Shown here: positions 1 to 15,000 of the stretch, piece after piece
Layout: each line of letters begins with the position of its first letter
How positions within the stretch are numbered: position 1 is the stretch's first letter
From: Acanthopleura granulata
Taxonomy: Eukaryota; Mollusca; Polyplacophora; Chitonida; Chitonidae
Length of the DNA: 64,000 nt
Direction of reading: 5' to 3'
Assembly (NCBI GenBank): GCA_016165875.1
Contig: JABBOT010000002.1
Span: 21,838,265-21,902,264 of the forward strand
Made by a program: the position numbers and the translations under genes
The notes under the pieces: model-generated
The model's database searches: none
Seen by the model: only the letters and a program-made list of their open reading frames with translations
Told to the model about the DNA's origin: nothing

Positions 1-3000
1 CAGGTTCAGTTGACCTTGAGCCACTCGATCTGTTATACTGACTAAATCTGACCTCCAGGCTTTAGACCTCCCAGGGATCCACAGCTAAAGATTAAACGAA
101 ACTTTATTGATGTTATACTCAGTCTGTTTATAGCCTTCACTAAAACCATTGTTGTGGCATGCAGGCATCCGTTTGAACCCAAGTTTGTGAGCCTTTTCTT
201 TTCTGTTGGATAGCAATATTGAAACAGGTGAAAGATTATTTGTCCATGTGTGAGGGATTACATTTATCCGGGGCCTTAGTCTTTTGCACAAGTTCATATC
301 TACATGTACATTTAATGTGTTGAAAAGTGGTTATATTTTTTTTACACTGTGGACTGTATTGGCATGTTTGTAAACTTATGTTCCCAGGCACTGTGGGAGA
401 TTGGATGTGTAAGTATCTCTCTTAGTAACCTAGACCTAATAATTAATCAGAGCTTAATGAAGACAAATTCTCACCATTTTTATATATATATATTTTTTTT
501 GGTCAATAACTGAATAGATAGATATTAAGGCTGATTCACTGTTGTAATTAACTTGTAAACTAACAACTTCATTTTAAAGATTTCTTGATATTTTCAAATG
601 TATTTACATATAAACACTGTATATTTGCCAGTAGTATGATAAATACTAATGATCCTGTCAGATGCTTTTCACCTCATAGTTGCATTGTATATAAGTAACC
701 TGTACATTGGCTGATGTTATTGGGCCGTGGAATGTGGATTACAGCTTGTGGCCTGCCATCAGAATTAAGTCCCGTAGAGAATTCATTTCTAACTGCTCTT
801 TACTGACTCTAGGTGAGCTAAGCTTGGTGTAATCCCCAGAATATAGACTTTTACATTCCACGCAGCGTACAGTTGTTCTCTCCTGTTATTTGCACCTATT
901 TGCCAGTGAAGTCATCTGAATTAACTGCACTATGTTGGCCTCCTGGCTGAGGCCTGTCAAGACACTGCTAATCTGTCTGTATTACAACACTCCAGTACAG
1001 GTAATAGGTCATAGTAAACTCTCTGACACAACTGGCTGATAGACCCACAGGTAACCTGTGGCTCTTGATGTGTTGCTGGTTGAGAAGTACCAGTTACCAC
1101 AATGTCTGTGTCTGAGTATTACTGGAATTGGTACAGAGAAGGTTAGTGTGTACATTTTCAGCAATGAAATAATCATATCTGCACCATTACACTCTTTGCC
1201 TACAAAGTGTTTTATACAACGGACGTTTAGTGGTTATATTTTTATTGCTTTCAGCTCTATTGAATTACATATGCCTCTTATCAGATATTGTTTGACAGTT
1301 ACATGGATATTGATATGTTTTGTCTTCGATAGGGACATGTGTTACTATATCTGTAATATATGTGTTTTGTTTCTCATTGAGCTCTTAGTATATATGTGTA
1401 TAACAAAAAATAAAAGTGCCTTATCACTAAAGATCTTCGTCAATGTCACATTACTTACGTAATTGTTACCTCAGCATTACCGTGCCTTTCTCAGCCTCAG
1501 TCTAAGATATAACAAAAATTGTCAGTGTGTGTCATCTCATTGTCTCACCTTACTGTGGTTGGTAAATAATAATACTAAGTGTGAGAGAATTTCTTGCACA
1601 TAGAGTATCTTTTTTACCTCAACTGTTCCATAAAACTTTTCCATAAAAACTGAAGCCAACTGTGTGAACCAGGCAGTCTGCTTGATGCAAGTGTCACCTC
1701 GTCACTTGGAAGCAAATATGCCAGGTATAGCTCTTGCGAGAAAAGGGAGAAAGGTGATGTCTCAAAACTAAACATTAAAATTGACTTTGTGCCTGCTGTC
1801 CAGGCCGGGTGGTTTTCGCCCTTGCCTGCTATCACCAGAGAAGATGGCCTAGTAGCTTGGCCGGCCTTTTTCTGCCGGATGATTTTGGTTTTCGTGTATG
1901 TTTGTTATCCCAGTCACTGATGCTCTCATAATTAGCCGTCCATTTGGGAGATGCCCTCAGTAAGCAGAGTTTCGTGCCGTTTGACATGTCTGGGAAGCAG
2001 CGTGGATATGCAAGTGCTGGAATGTCATGATCTGGTAGAGTAGACACAGCCTACCCTCTGTCCCTCTCAGCATCTGTACGTAGGTCAGTCCCCCAGCCCT
2101 GGACATTGCCCGCTGTATTAACCCTGCCCTCCCCTCCAGACACAACCACATATAGATGAACAAAACACATCCCAGTAATGAAGGTGGCTTCTTTAGTTTT
2201 CCTTGTTTCAAAGACAGTGCATCAAAGCAGTGTTCAATCGACAGCATGTGTCTGTAAGGTTTTGCCTGTTTGCTAACCCAGGCTGATCTGCCCAGCTCAG
2301 CACACCCAGTCTTTGAAGACTAAACAAATAGGCCTCAAAGCGTGTAGAGGTCAGGATTTGAGGAGAAGGAGGCTGGGATTACCTGTAATTAGGAATGGTT
2401 TCCCCTGGGTGCTGGTGCCAAGGGGATTGAGGGGCTGTGGTATAGCTGTCCCTCTCAGGCAGTAAGTGGATACCCCTGTCACCTCCAGTTGGCTGGAACC
2501 ACATGTGAAAACGTGGCAGATTAAAACTCATTATCTCATGACCAGTTTCCTGGATGGATTTTTGTTCTGTCCATTTGTTTGGGGAAGGAATTTGGAATAT
2601 TTGAGGTGAGTTCTTTTGAGCTTAACAACTCTTTTCCAAGTTCAACCACTTGAGTGTGAATGTATATGTAGGCCTGCTGGCATCATTAGGTCAAGCTTAT
2701 TTTGTGCCATTTAAAGTCACTGAAAAGCACATGTGCATTTTTAGTGTAAGTGCATAAATTCACATTGTGTTATAAAATCAAAATCATCAAAATACATACG
2801 TTTATTTTCAATACAACTTCCTGGCAAGGCATGAATTTTCAGTATGCTTGTAATGGCATTCCCAGGCGCACGCAAGCAAGGAAGTATTTTCCTACCCTCA
2901 AATGACATTGAACATAACATTTTGCAAGCCTTTTTATTGCTCAACATTTGCTCAGCAAGTTTTTGATGTCAATGTTTTAGTTAAAATAGGTGTATGACCT

Positions 3001-6000
3001 TCATGCTAAGAGTGCATTTTGCTACAACCATATTGTATCAATAGGCAAAACCTGGAAGGCAAATAGAGATGTTTATCCAGTTAGCTAATGTGTGCTGCTG
3101 ATCAACAGTTGAGCTCTGATGGAGAAGACCAGCTCATTAGGTAAATCTAGCTAGGACTGAACAGCCAGTACATCACCCCAGCGGGCCTGATCTCAGAGGT
3201 ACACTGGGTATGCCGAAATGAGGACCATATTGTCTGTGGCTGAAATCCTGTCAGTGTCATCTTTGGCAAACACTGGTGTTCGGTCAGGCCTTAGCTTCGT
3301 TGTAAGACAGAATCTAACAGGGTCACATTGTGATAACACATGAATGCCATGAGTCAATGATGTCTCGGTGGAACACTAGGAGACTCTGCTTTGGGAACAT
3401 GAAAGTCCAGGAGTTCTGTACCAGGTAAATTGTGCCCTGTTACAAGAGAATTCTGTTATGTGGTCATTTGCTGATGTACCAGTTGTCCCTGCTGAGTAGG
3501 AATGGTGTGTATTGTGGAATTTGCTCATAATTCTAGATAATTCACTTTTTGTGAGTAACATGTCATGAAATGTTCATGTATTTTGTCAGATGCGTTTAGA
3601 TGTTTTGATAGGTACATGTAGGTGGAGTATTGAGTGCATTGTAGCAACCTTTTCACCATGAATGTGATCAGCCTTAGTGACTACATGGGGTATGACAATT
3701 ACCACCAAGCACACCTATCTGGTCTGGTCGTTCCACCCCAGGGGTTTTCTCTAGGCCAGCCATTAGCCCATGGGGTGGAGAATTTGTCCTGAGTCAACAT
3801 GTTGTGTGGAGCCTTTAACAGGACAACAATACAGTTCACTGTTTGAACTCAGCTGGCTGCTGGATATCATTGTGAGGAAGATCAGTTTTCTGTGATCACT
3901 AATTGGTGTCATTTCAAGGCCCACTTGACACAGTATGTCTTAATGTCTTGACTATATATGTGTGTGTTTTTCTCTTTGAGCAAATGTACATGTCCATGTA
4001 GATGAACTCTCAGGTAGGCCATGCGTACGTGTATGTAAATGTGTCCAGTTAATCTGCCTTGGACTAATTCAGTCTGACAGGCTGACAGCAGACAACATAC
4101 CTTCACCAGTGGCTTCTAAAATTTGCATGCATAGCAAGCTTTGCTGACTGTTTACGTAAAGAATTTGGGTTCATGCACTTGAATATCAATACAATTCCAA
4201 CATTGCCATTGGAAAACTGTCGCTGAAAGTTTTTTTGTTGTCGTAAAAATCTGTGTGATAGCTTTAGGTTGAATTCAAGACCGAAGCCAATCCAAATTTG
4301 AGCAGTTTTATTGTATACTGTGTGTATTTAAGATACTCATGCCATGTGTGTGTTCAGTTCATTGTTTTGTATAAGATAACATCAACTTGTTTGAATCTCA
4401 GTTCTTGGTTTTTATCTTTTATCTCTGATGTCATTGGAGTTTAAACCCTATCCTTGTGTAATGGGCAGGAAATGTTTATTTCATGTCCAAAGCCAAAGTA
4501 TTTTATACACGGTTGTCATTGTCTTGTTACAATGTTAAGCAGAATGTAGCTTTGCAAATTAGCTCTTGTCTTCTGACTTCATTGAAGAATGAAGTTTGTT
4601 GGAAATCTAAGACTCTTGAAATTTTTTCTCTGCTTGTGTAATATAGAAGCTTATGTGCATGTTTTAGGGGACCTTTTGGACTTCACGCAGATCACATAAG
4701 ATGTGCCTTCTTCAGAAATAGCTCTTTTTGATGTACATGTAGCTTATACATGTAGGTATAGAGGGTGTCATTCTATTCTTCTGTGGATTAGCATCAGTGT
4801 AATTGTCTCCAATCATTCATTGAAAGAAATACATGTGACTGATTGCCAAAAAATGAGAAAAGTGATCATTGATGTTAAACTATGTTGCAAAGTGTGAAAT
4901 ATTATCAAAGTCACAGTGATTATGATTATTTGTGAACTGTATCTATGTAGATTGTTTTATCACTGTATTGTGAGTATATCACACGTCAGAGGTACATAGT
5001 ATTCTTGCACATGCTATTATCTCGGTATGAAAAGCGTCGCGTTTCTCTTCCCTTTAACTGTTGGTAAAATGGTCTTGTTCATAAAACACTTATTTTTTTT
5101 TTTTTTTGGATAACCCTGTGAACCTTCAGGGGTCTTTCCCATGACCTAGATTTGCATTAGTTTGCACAGAGCTCATCCCAGTAGATGCTCAATCTAAATT
5201 GAAAATCTTCACCTTCCAACTCCATTTTCTGTTTTTCACCCATTTTCTGTTAATGGAGCTGTGTTTTTGAACTGCCCAAGGCGGCTGTGATAAGCTATGT
5301 TTGTAAAAAGCCTGACCCTCTGTATGTCTCAAGCCCATGTTGGATGTCATATGTAACATTAATGTAAAAGCGGAAGTGTTTAACGGCAATTCATCTTTCT
5401 GCTTGCATGACTGTTACAAGCTCCTCTAGTGCACAGGGTTTTTTTTCTCAGTAATCTAATAAAAACAGAGATGTTGCATTTGCTCTGAAGCTGATAATTG
5501 AAGACAGGATTTGCTGAGCTGTTACGTTGGAAGGATCTTGTACTGCCAGGAAAGTTAAAGGGGGTTTAAATGATTAAGCTCTGCTGTAATTCCATAAGAG
5601 TTGACATTCCGCAAAGTTAATGGTCTGTGACTGAGAAAGTGTTTCTGAGTTGGTAACAGCAATGATTTCAATCATCCATGGGCCAGGAAGAGGCTAAAGC
5701 CTCTCACCTTAGCCAAGATTGTTTGTTGATAAGAAACTCTCTGCCTTGGTTTATTGTTCCAATGCTGTGCTTTTGATGCTTTTTGGTGATGAGAGCTTGA
5801 CCTGGGTGCGTTTTGCACACATTGCCCATGTGGTGTGAAGACGTAGTTGAAAGTCTGGTAACAAGAACCATGTGTTAGTGGAGAAGGTGGTGGTCTTGGC
5901 TCTGGACTGTGGGGTAAAGCACCACTTGTCACTGTAACTGGACCATGTCATTGTGGCTTGTGATTTCAATCAGTAGTAATTAGGATAAAGTTACTTCTGA

Positions 6001-9000
6001 ATTTAGCCATTGTATGCTGTTGGCAGCCAATGGTACTGGTTAATCCTCATGACATAAAAGTTTGTCTCTGTGTATTGGTATGTAGTTGTCTTGTTTGTCT
6101 TTGTGGAGCATGTTATGATCTTTGTTTTATAATTGTGGGTGTCTCTAGTACATGCTTTTGTCTATGTGTTGATGCTTTGATCTTTGTGTTGGTTTATAGT
6201 TCATCCATAAGTTGAATGATCATATAGATAAAGAGAAAGTCTCATTTGATGAACATTAGGAATTTCAGAAGATTATTTGAGAACTGATAGGAACTATTTG
6301 AGATAAGATTGAATGAGTGAATGATTATGGCTTTACTCCACATGGGCAATTTTTCAGCCATATGGTGGCAAATTTGAGATAAGAATTTCAGGGTATGTTT
6401 AGATGCCTGTAAAGAGTTTAAACTGTGTAGTGAACATGGACATGTACAATGTATGTTAAAGTGGTTGGCTTGAATTGTTTCCAGGCTATACATGCGCTTA
6501 GTACTGTGTCATTTTTGTCTAGCCATCACCAGAAACTCAGCTGGTGATTGGCAAGTTCTGGGCTACAGGAATGGCTAGATAATGTGATGGTGATCTCCAG
6601 GGGCAAGGCAATAAGCTGGCTGGGTTCTGGCCTTGTAAGACCTACCCCCATAACTCAGCTTCATCTAGTAGCTCACTTCAACAGAAGTAGGTTAGGGGCA
6701 CAGGAAGGCCGGCAATCGTCCCATTGATCTAAGGGGTAATTAAGCCCACCAGCGCTACATACTCAGGCTTGTAACAATCTAAGACCTGTCACTGTAACCG
6801 CTTAATGAATCGTAAGGCCTTTTGTGCCTTTGTCAGAAGGAGAAAATTACCAACATTTTATTTTTAGAGAGTAATGTTCCTTTGGCTGTGTAAACGAACT
6901 TAAGTCCAAGAGTGTGACAGTTTGCCCTTATGGAGAAATCTGTACAGTGTAGGGAAACATTGTAGGAAATATCTTCACATCTTTTTAGGTAGGACATTGA
7001 TATACATGTACATGCCTGGGTATTTGTGAAGGGTAGATTTTTTTTTTTTTCTCAAGACGAGTCATTTTAACTCCATGAGTCTATCCCTTGATTCTGGTTT
7101 TTACTGTTATCCCTTTTGTATAACCTTTTTTTATAAGCAGAGTAGTCTCCTAGCACCTGTGTTTGATTTGTTGAGGTATGCTTTTTTTCTGGCTCCATTA
7201 TTCTGGTTTGGCCAGTTGTCAGGATATGATTTCAGCCAGGTGTGCAGGACATGGTTTCTGCTAGACAACCCTGGATTACCTCCCCTTCTGTAGCTGAGAG
7301 GCGCTAGTTCACATTCCATTCATGCTTGCAGAAATAAATATGCTCAGTACAGCCATTGTTCCTCGGAATCCATATGAAATAATTGATAATATCTAAAATA
7401 ATTCAAATTCTGTGTGAAATATTTAAAGGATTCAATATGCAGCACCCAACACGCTGTGTGAGGCCGGCAGTGCGAATGTATGGATGTCTACCATATCTGT
7501 TGCTCTTGATGATTTTGCAAGGGCCCCAGCTCAGATGTTGTACTGTGTATTTTGTACAAGGACATTGATTTCATGGCATGGAGTATTTTTGAACTCATTA
7601 AAGATGCAGAGTTTCTGAGAAGTATACCAGGGTATATGTATGTGGCTCTGGGTTGTCACAGTTATGTCTACTGGTCAGGTTACTCCAGCCTTGCACTGCT
7701 CTTTCCATTATCACAGATCATATCGGGCTTTTTTAGCATGTCACTGTTGAGTCTGTCCAACTTCAACAGCTGTTGGGTTTCCATGGCAATTTGAAGTCGT
7801 GCACAGCTGTGAAGCATAAGCAGAAAGTTAAATATTCTGTAAAAATATAGGCAAAAACTAAAAAAATATATATACCAAATGGAACTACACCAAAATTGGT
7901 GATTTAGAATGGTGCTGCATGTATGTAACTCAGATATGCGTGAATGTTTTTCTGCCTGTCACTGATATTAGAGTTGTCATGTGTAAATATACCCTGGATT
8001 GTGGAGCCTGTGGGGTCCAGGGCATGCCCTTGGGCCCTTGGTGTAGGAAATCCTATCCAGTCTCTTTAATCCATGTGGTGTATGGGAATAGTTGATGCCT
8101 GACTCAGCCCTAAACCTCAAGTTAAAGGCAGCACACTGTAGCATCTCCTGTCTGCAGGGCCAGGGACACAGACCATGAATGAATGTTCAGACTGAGAGTA
8201 AAGGACAGATACACACAGATGTGTGTGTGTACATCAGTGGATAGCTGAACAGTCTGCAGATGTAAGCTGTATGTGCATTTAGAGATATACATTGTGTGGA
8301 ATAGATGTATACTGTACCTGCATGTAGAGATATACATTGCCTGGAATACCAGAAGTGGCATTCTTGGAAATCTGAAGGCTGTAAGTATATGTACTGAAAG
8401 TTCAGTTTTGGCTTTTTTGATCAGATGCCCTATAATTTGTCTCCAAAAACAAAAATATATTTGAGTTATTTAATGTTGTACACACTTACTGTACGTTAGT
8501 GTCACTGAGGAGAGGTTTGGTTTTGGTGAGTGAATCTGTCTTTATACTTGGATTACCAAGTTTTGTGCTGTAAAAGACAGGATACATATTGATTCTCTAA
8601 GCTTGTTAGAATGATGTGCATGTGCGTAACATTTGTATCCATGTAGGTGACTGTCATCAGACATAGGTCTTTATTCAGTGTGGAGGCTTTGATTCATTCC
8701 CTCTCTGAACCATTGTGTTACTTCATTTCTGTGTTCACTGGATCAGAGTTCATCATTATGGTTACATTACCCTGTCTGTGCATATATGGATTCAGTCACA
8801 CCAACGTGAACTTGCCATCTTAGCTGATCCCAGAAAATCCATGTTCTTTGTAGTGTTGGGCTGTGGATTTATGAATGAGTTCCTGACTCACTGCCCAATG
8901 TGATATCTACTGCATCACTAAACAGCTGCAGCAGGTTAGCTCTAGATTATATCCTTCAGGAGAGGTACTTGTAAAAACTGTGTTTGATTGATTGGACACG

Positions 9001-12000
9001 TGGTTGATAACCATTCTGTATTAGCTCTAACGAATGGTCTTAGGCGAACTGTTTTCTGGAGAGACAATTAGCCGATCGATACATTGGTGGTAAGAATTAC
9101 TAACTAGCAGTGAAGTTTGTGCGCCGTTATACACGGGCATGCCTGGCCATGGAGTTGAATTGTATGAGGATCAATAGCATGATTTGGACATAAGCTGGAA
9201 CAGTCTGGGAGGGCTAAAGGTGATAACATATGGGAGTCTTGGGAATGACCCACTCTTACAGCCAGGCTTTGGCAGAGAGTTGTTGGACTGTCCCATGGGG
9301 AATTACCTCAGATTGAAGTAGGGAATGATTAGTCTGCTAACCTCTGTCATAATGTCTCCTCCTAGTCACAGAGCCTGAGGACTGGAGAACGGGAACCAGT
9401 TTGTGTACAAGTATGTGTACCAGGGTTGACCATAACCCAGATGAGACGAAGACTTGTTCATGACAACAAACTCCACAGCCATGTAATGAAGTGAGAACCA
9501 AAGCTATTGTGCACCAGTACTGAATACAGAAACATGTATAACCATGGCAGTTGATTTGTGAAATTAACCCGCATGCACAGTATTAATGGTTAGGATGATT
9601 TTGTTTATGTATATACCCATTGGACAACTAGCCCACATGAACAGTCTACTGCATTAAATGTTGACATTATGGAACTAAAGCTTTCATCCACATGTCCATG
9701 TAGGAAGGGCAAGACCCACTAAAACTGGGTGAGGCAGAAGACCAGTGCAGTCCTGTGTGACACATCTGTGCTCAGTACATCTGGAGATCATTATTCCAAG
9801 TCTCACATAGCCAGTCCCTGCTGCCTGCCCTGCCCAAACTGTGTTCAGCCCCAGCCCCATGAGGGCACCATTAGTAAATCCTAAGGCCAAGGTTCTGGTG
9901 AAGGAATATCAGATTAGATGTGCCTAAATTTTCAGATATGACTGCAGAGGGATTTTTAGTTGCATGAATATCACCATGGCTTCAGCTAGATGTATATCAT
10001 GTAGATGTACATGTAAATGGAATAAGACATGGAGTGTTACTGTTCAAAGACAGGCTTTAACATATATTACAGTGCCTTGTTTCTAAGATTTGATTCCAAG
10101 GGAGATAACCATGTTAGAACTTCACTTAAGCCCTGTTGATAAATGTGCATGTAGGTGACATTGTCAGCTTGAAACTGACAGAAAAGAAGTAATTTCTTTA
10201 AGTGCTCAGGCTGTGGCAATAAAGCCTGGTGACATTGCTTAATTGAGGAAGCTGAACTATTCCTGGAACCTTGTTGGCATTAAGATACATGTAGAACTTT
10301 CAGTACAGTGCTCGGTAATAAAACCAGCCTCTGTTACATCCATTGTATTTAATGATTTATCATGAATCTGTAAAGAAATGCAAAATTACTTAGCTGATAC
10401 GGAAGAACCAGGTTTTTCTGTTGGACATATACCTAGACCATGCTTCCCTAATATGTCTCTCATTGTTCAACACTTCTCAGATGTGTAGAAATAATTATGT
10501 CAAAACTGTGTTGGAAAAATCACAGAAAATTTTACGGCATAAGCCCATGCTTTTCCACTGTTACATTTTGGGGCATTGTGGATAACAACACTTTGTAATA
10601 TGACCACGGATGAAGAGAAAAGGAGCTACAAATGCAGAGAATTGTACAGTGTGTTTAGCAGTAGTGAACATCAATATTCTCCTGTGAAACCACATACAAC
10701 CTGCTGCTTTGGCTGTCAAACAAAAGCTTGTGGTAATGAGCAAGCATGTGTGATGTCATCATCAATTTGGATGGATTATCTGAGGGGGTTTGACATTTAG
10801 GTCAGTGTGCCAGATAGTCAAACTAAATACCAAAGGCTGACATCATTACAACTATAAATATAGTCCTATTAAAATTTTCTGGATTTCCCTACGCAAAATA
10901 TTAAGGCCCTGATGACTATTCCAATACTAATAGTCATAGTATAAGGCCATGTGCATGTGCCATAGCATAAAGCACCCGCATGGTTGAACTAAGTGGTGAA
11001 GGACCCACTAGGTGTATGACGTGGAACAAGCCTGCAGGCTTTTCACTCAATTAGCAGGAAAGATTGTGATTCATTTATTTGATTGTGATTAGTAAACCTG
11101 ACTTTTGTGCTTTCCTCTCCCTTTCATCTGTGATATGTTGAAGTGGTTGCGTGAATGTATTTGACATGACATGTATTAGCTCACAATGTTGTCCTGTGCC
11201 GCATTGAAAGGCCCAATGCTGGATGATTAATAGACAAGCTGTGGGATAAGTCAGTATTGTGTCTAATGCTCTAACTCACATATTCATCAGGAAATTCCAT
11301 ACAACACATATTGATGAGGTGTTGTCACATCATATTTCCAAGGTTGTCATTTTTCAGTCGTGTTGTCACAATATTGTGTTCTATAACGCTTCATGTTTGG
11401 TGAGACATTAAGCCATTAACATTATTAAACAGAAGTCATTGTTTTTTGTTGATGCTTTTTTTTCTGTCTCTTTCTTTGTCTCTCTCCTGATACATGGAGA
11501 GTTACTGATGAACTGTTACTGATGGCATAATTGTGGTCATGTCTCTGCTCTGTGAAATGAGAACTCTATCCTAGTTCTGGCCTCTGAAATGCAGTATGAT
11601 ATCCGGTTGTTTTAGTGTATAACCTTTGTCAGTGATGCAGGTATGGAGTACCACGGTTAACCAAACAGGACATGGCAATACACTAACACCGTTGCATAGA
11701 AAAGATGACCAGCTATCCTATATGTGAGGTGAATTAGGATTTGACAAGTGGGCTATTGTTTGCCATGACAAATTTGCAGGTCACACTGTGATAGGAAGAG
11801 AAAAGCAATAGATAAAAAACAGAAGAATTTCTTTCATTGTCAATACATGGCATTTAAATGTGAATGTGATTCTTTGTGACTCTTGTATGACTATTGTAGA
11901 GATCCGACTTTTGGGTAGGTCTATGGTTTAGACTCTTCATTGTCTGTTAAGAGTACCTGCCTTTTGTCCTTCATCCAGGCCTTTTGTAGTATTGGTGCAC

Positions 12001-15000
12001 ACAAACTGTGTATGTGTATGGACAGGCATAGAGAGACCTTAGAGTGAACCTGTACATGTGTTGAGTCAACACTGCTCAGGTATGCATGGGCTTCAGGACG
12101 TGAGGTATGACCTAGGCGCACAGGTAGACTGAGGGTCTAGCAAGGAGGGCAATGCAACTCTGGTGAATATCAGAACAAAATCCAATCAAAACAAGCCACA
12201 AAATCTCTCCCGCACACGTGAGGGCCATGGCTAAGTGACCCGATTGAAAGTTTGCAGAGATTAAGACATCAACATCAAAGACTGTTTTCCTGTCAATCTG
12301 AAAGACTAACCACTGGTAGAGAGCCTCGGTTTGTTCTGTGCTAAATTATTCATGAGTTAATTATAAATAACCCAACCTATCAGTTTAATGTAGATGATTA
12401 GAGATTAGTACAGGTGCGCAGTGTACATACAGAGACCGCTATAAAGGAAGCTTATCTCCTGATATCGCTACTTTCTGGAAGGGGGGATAAGAGAAGTCAT
12501 CATAATGTTCATAAGAAATATGTGTATGATAAAGTTTGCACACATAGTTCACCCTGGCATCCGATTGTTTATCTTTACATGTCATATCTTTGACCTTGTG
12601 ACCATCAAAGAATATTGCTTCTGTGGCATTCTGATGGAATGTTTGGAATTTTCTGTTTATTACTTACATGTGATATCTAGATTTGTGTACCCTCTCCTGT
12701 AGAACCTCACTGAATGAATATTTACCTGTTGTTATACCTTGAGGCTTTACTTAATCTTGACACTGAAAACAGTTTTTTAACCCCTGGAAAATAAGAAGCC
12801 TTTCCTTGCCAGGTCATACATTGCACATACAAATGAGTATGCTGTTGACTGAAGCCCATGTTCCCTGCAATTGACCATGAGCAGAACCCCAGATGCGAAC
12901 AAATGTGAACAAAGTGAACAAATCTATGCATTCTACCTTTTTCTCTTTCAATTCCAAGGATGCTCCATTGCTGAACTGGTAATGGTATATTGTAGTGTTG
13001 AGTATTGCTTTATGTACACATACTAATAGATGTGGCTTTTTCTAGAAAAATGGAGCCTTGAAAGTGTTAATTTTATTGCTTTGGCGTACTCAGTCAAAGC
13101 CTAGAGGAATGTTACATGTGTTTCGATCAAACACTTAGTCCATTATTTACTGTTTACCAGCTGTCAGATTGTTGCTTGGAACTAAGCTAAAGTTGAAATA
13201 ATAGCCTACATTACCATTGATAAACATCTTTCATCAGCCTCTTATAATAAGGACAAACCGGTTTGATAACACCAAAAGTGTTTCATTTTATCTGGGTTAA
13301 CTTTGTGGAGGGCCTGACAGCACATTTTAGGCTCATTAATTTTAAGGTTTAATGTAGATTATCAGATATGATGAACATAGGCCTGATGTATTATCATAAA
13401 AATGATTGTAGGATTAAGTACGTGTAGGCTATGAGAGCTGGTGTTGGTATGAAGTGAAGATTTGACCAGAGGTCAGTGGACAAACTGAATGGCAGGTGGC
13501 ACAAGAGACTAGAGGCCAGGTGATAGAGGTGTGATGCTCGTGAGGAGTGTGACCAACATATTGACATCTTGCACGTCTTATCAAAGGGTGTATGCCTGAG
13601 AAGGATTGCTTTACACCCACATCCTCTCAGATTCTCTGGTTAACAGCTGGCAGTTGTTGGTCCTGCTTGTAAAGGGCCAGCACAGTTTCACCACTAGAAA
13701 TGGTACACCGGCTACTCGTTCTGTTGACACAGAAAAGGTTTTGAGCCCTAGGGTGCATGTTTGTCACTGTGGCTTGTACCGCCGGGACAGTGAGATGCAT
13801 TTGTCGCACGCAGGTTGAGTTTTAATTGTTGTCAGGTGAAAAAAAAACACAAGTGTGTGTGAGTGACTCATTTTAATCAGCATTGTCCGCGGGCTATCTG
13901 GCAGAGGTTGGCGGTGTGCGTGAAGAGGCTGTAGATCTAGTCCTCGAGCAGGTCTGTCTTAGTTCAGAATTACCTGGCCCAGGTAGAGGAGATGAACTTG
14001 AAGGATATGTAACAAACATGGAGACGTGGATGTCAAGTGTGATGGCGGACGGTTTACCTGGGCTTGTGTTCTGGAGGCTGGATTAAGTTGCCCTCTGTGG
14101 GATATTGTGGTTGATGTGATGGTGTGAGTGTGGTCAGGACTTGAGCATGTTGGTGTACCTTGTGGGTAATTCACCGGGTAATCCTGACCCCTCAGCGTTA
14201 CAGCCCGACCCAGGGGGTGAGGATACCCTTACACAGGCTTGTTGTGGGGAGGATCAGCGGGCTGAGCAAGAAGTGCCACAGACACCTTCAGATCACCCAG
14301 AAAACCGGGATCAAACAGGTGTAAACAGGTACTCCTTTTTCTTGATGTGTTGAGATGTAGTAGGAAAAGACACTTTTAAGTGCCCAAATTGTCAGAAGTG
14401 CCTATGGATGCAAATTGTTTACAGTCAAGATCAGTTAATACTTAATCCTTATTGTTATCCAGACTGATACAACTTCATTTTTTTCATCAATTGAGGTTAC
14501 CACCCCCTCTCTCACATGTTTGCTTCATGTAGAATACTTGTAAATGTGTATTTAATGAAGTCTTAAGCAGATCACACTGTAACTTACAGGTTACATACAG
14601 CTACATATTTCTGCATATATTTTTAGACAAATAAATACATGAAATATTTACCTCATTTCAGATAATAGAGAGATAAACGCTTATAAGCATCAGACATGGA
14701 TACAAATAGGGGGTCATGTAATCTTATTTTACTGTTATACCGGGCCAAATATAAAATCTGTTATTGTGTGCCTAAAGTGTTGTCAACAGTAAATTAAGGT
14801 CTAAGGACATACACTGTTTATAGGATATAGCACTGTAGTTTTCATCAGTCCACTTTCAACTCTCTCTAGGTTCAAAACTTGCTTTTTGGTTTGCTATAAC
14901 CAAGTAATGCAACAAGTATGTTCTTCATGTGTCACCCTGATGTAGAATCATTTGCTAGTTCGTTTGTTTACCGGTAGTAAGACATAATTTAAAATGTACA

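Noticed and set aside
1058..1462. 134-codon frame on +
   Set aside because: Low-complexity hydrophobic translation of AT-rich DNA; no family recognised and no splice or start context.
13883..14086. 67-codon frame (YLAEVGGVREEAVDLVLEQV...) as an exon
   Set aside because: No splice borders that join the PDZ-GEF frame and no homology recognised; only the following patch at 14147-14318 was kept as a weak candidate.
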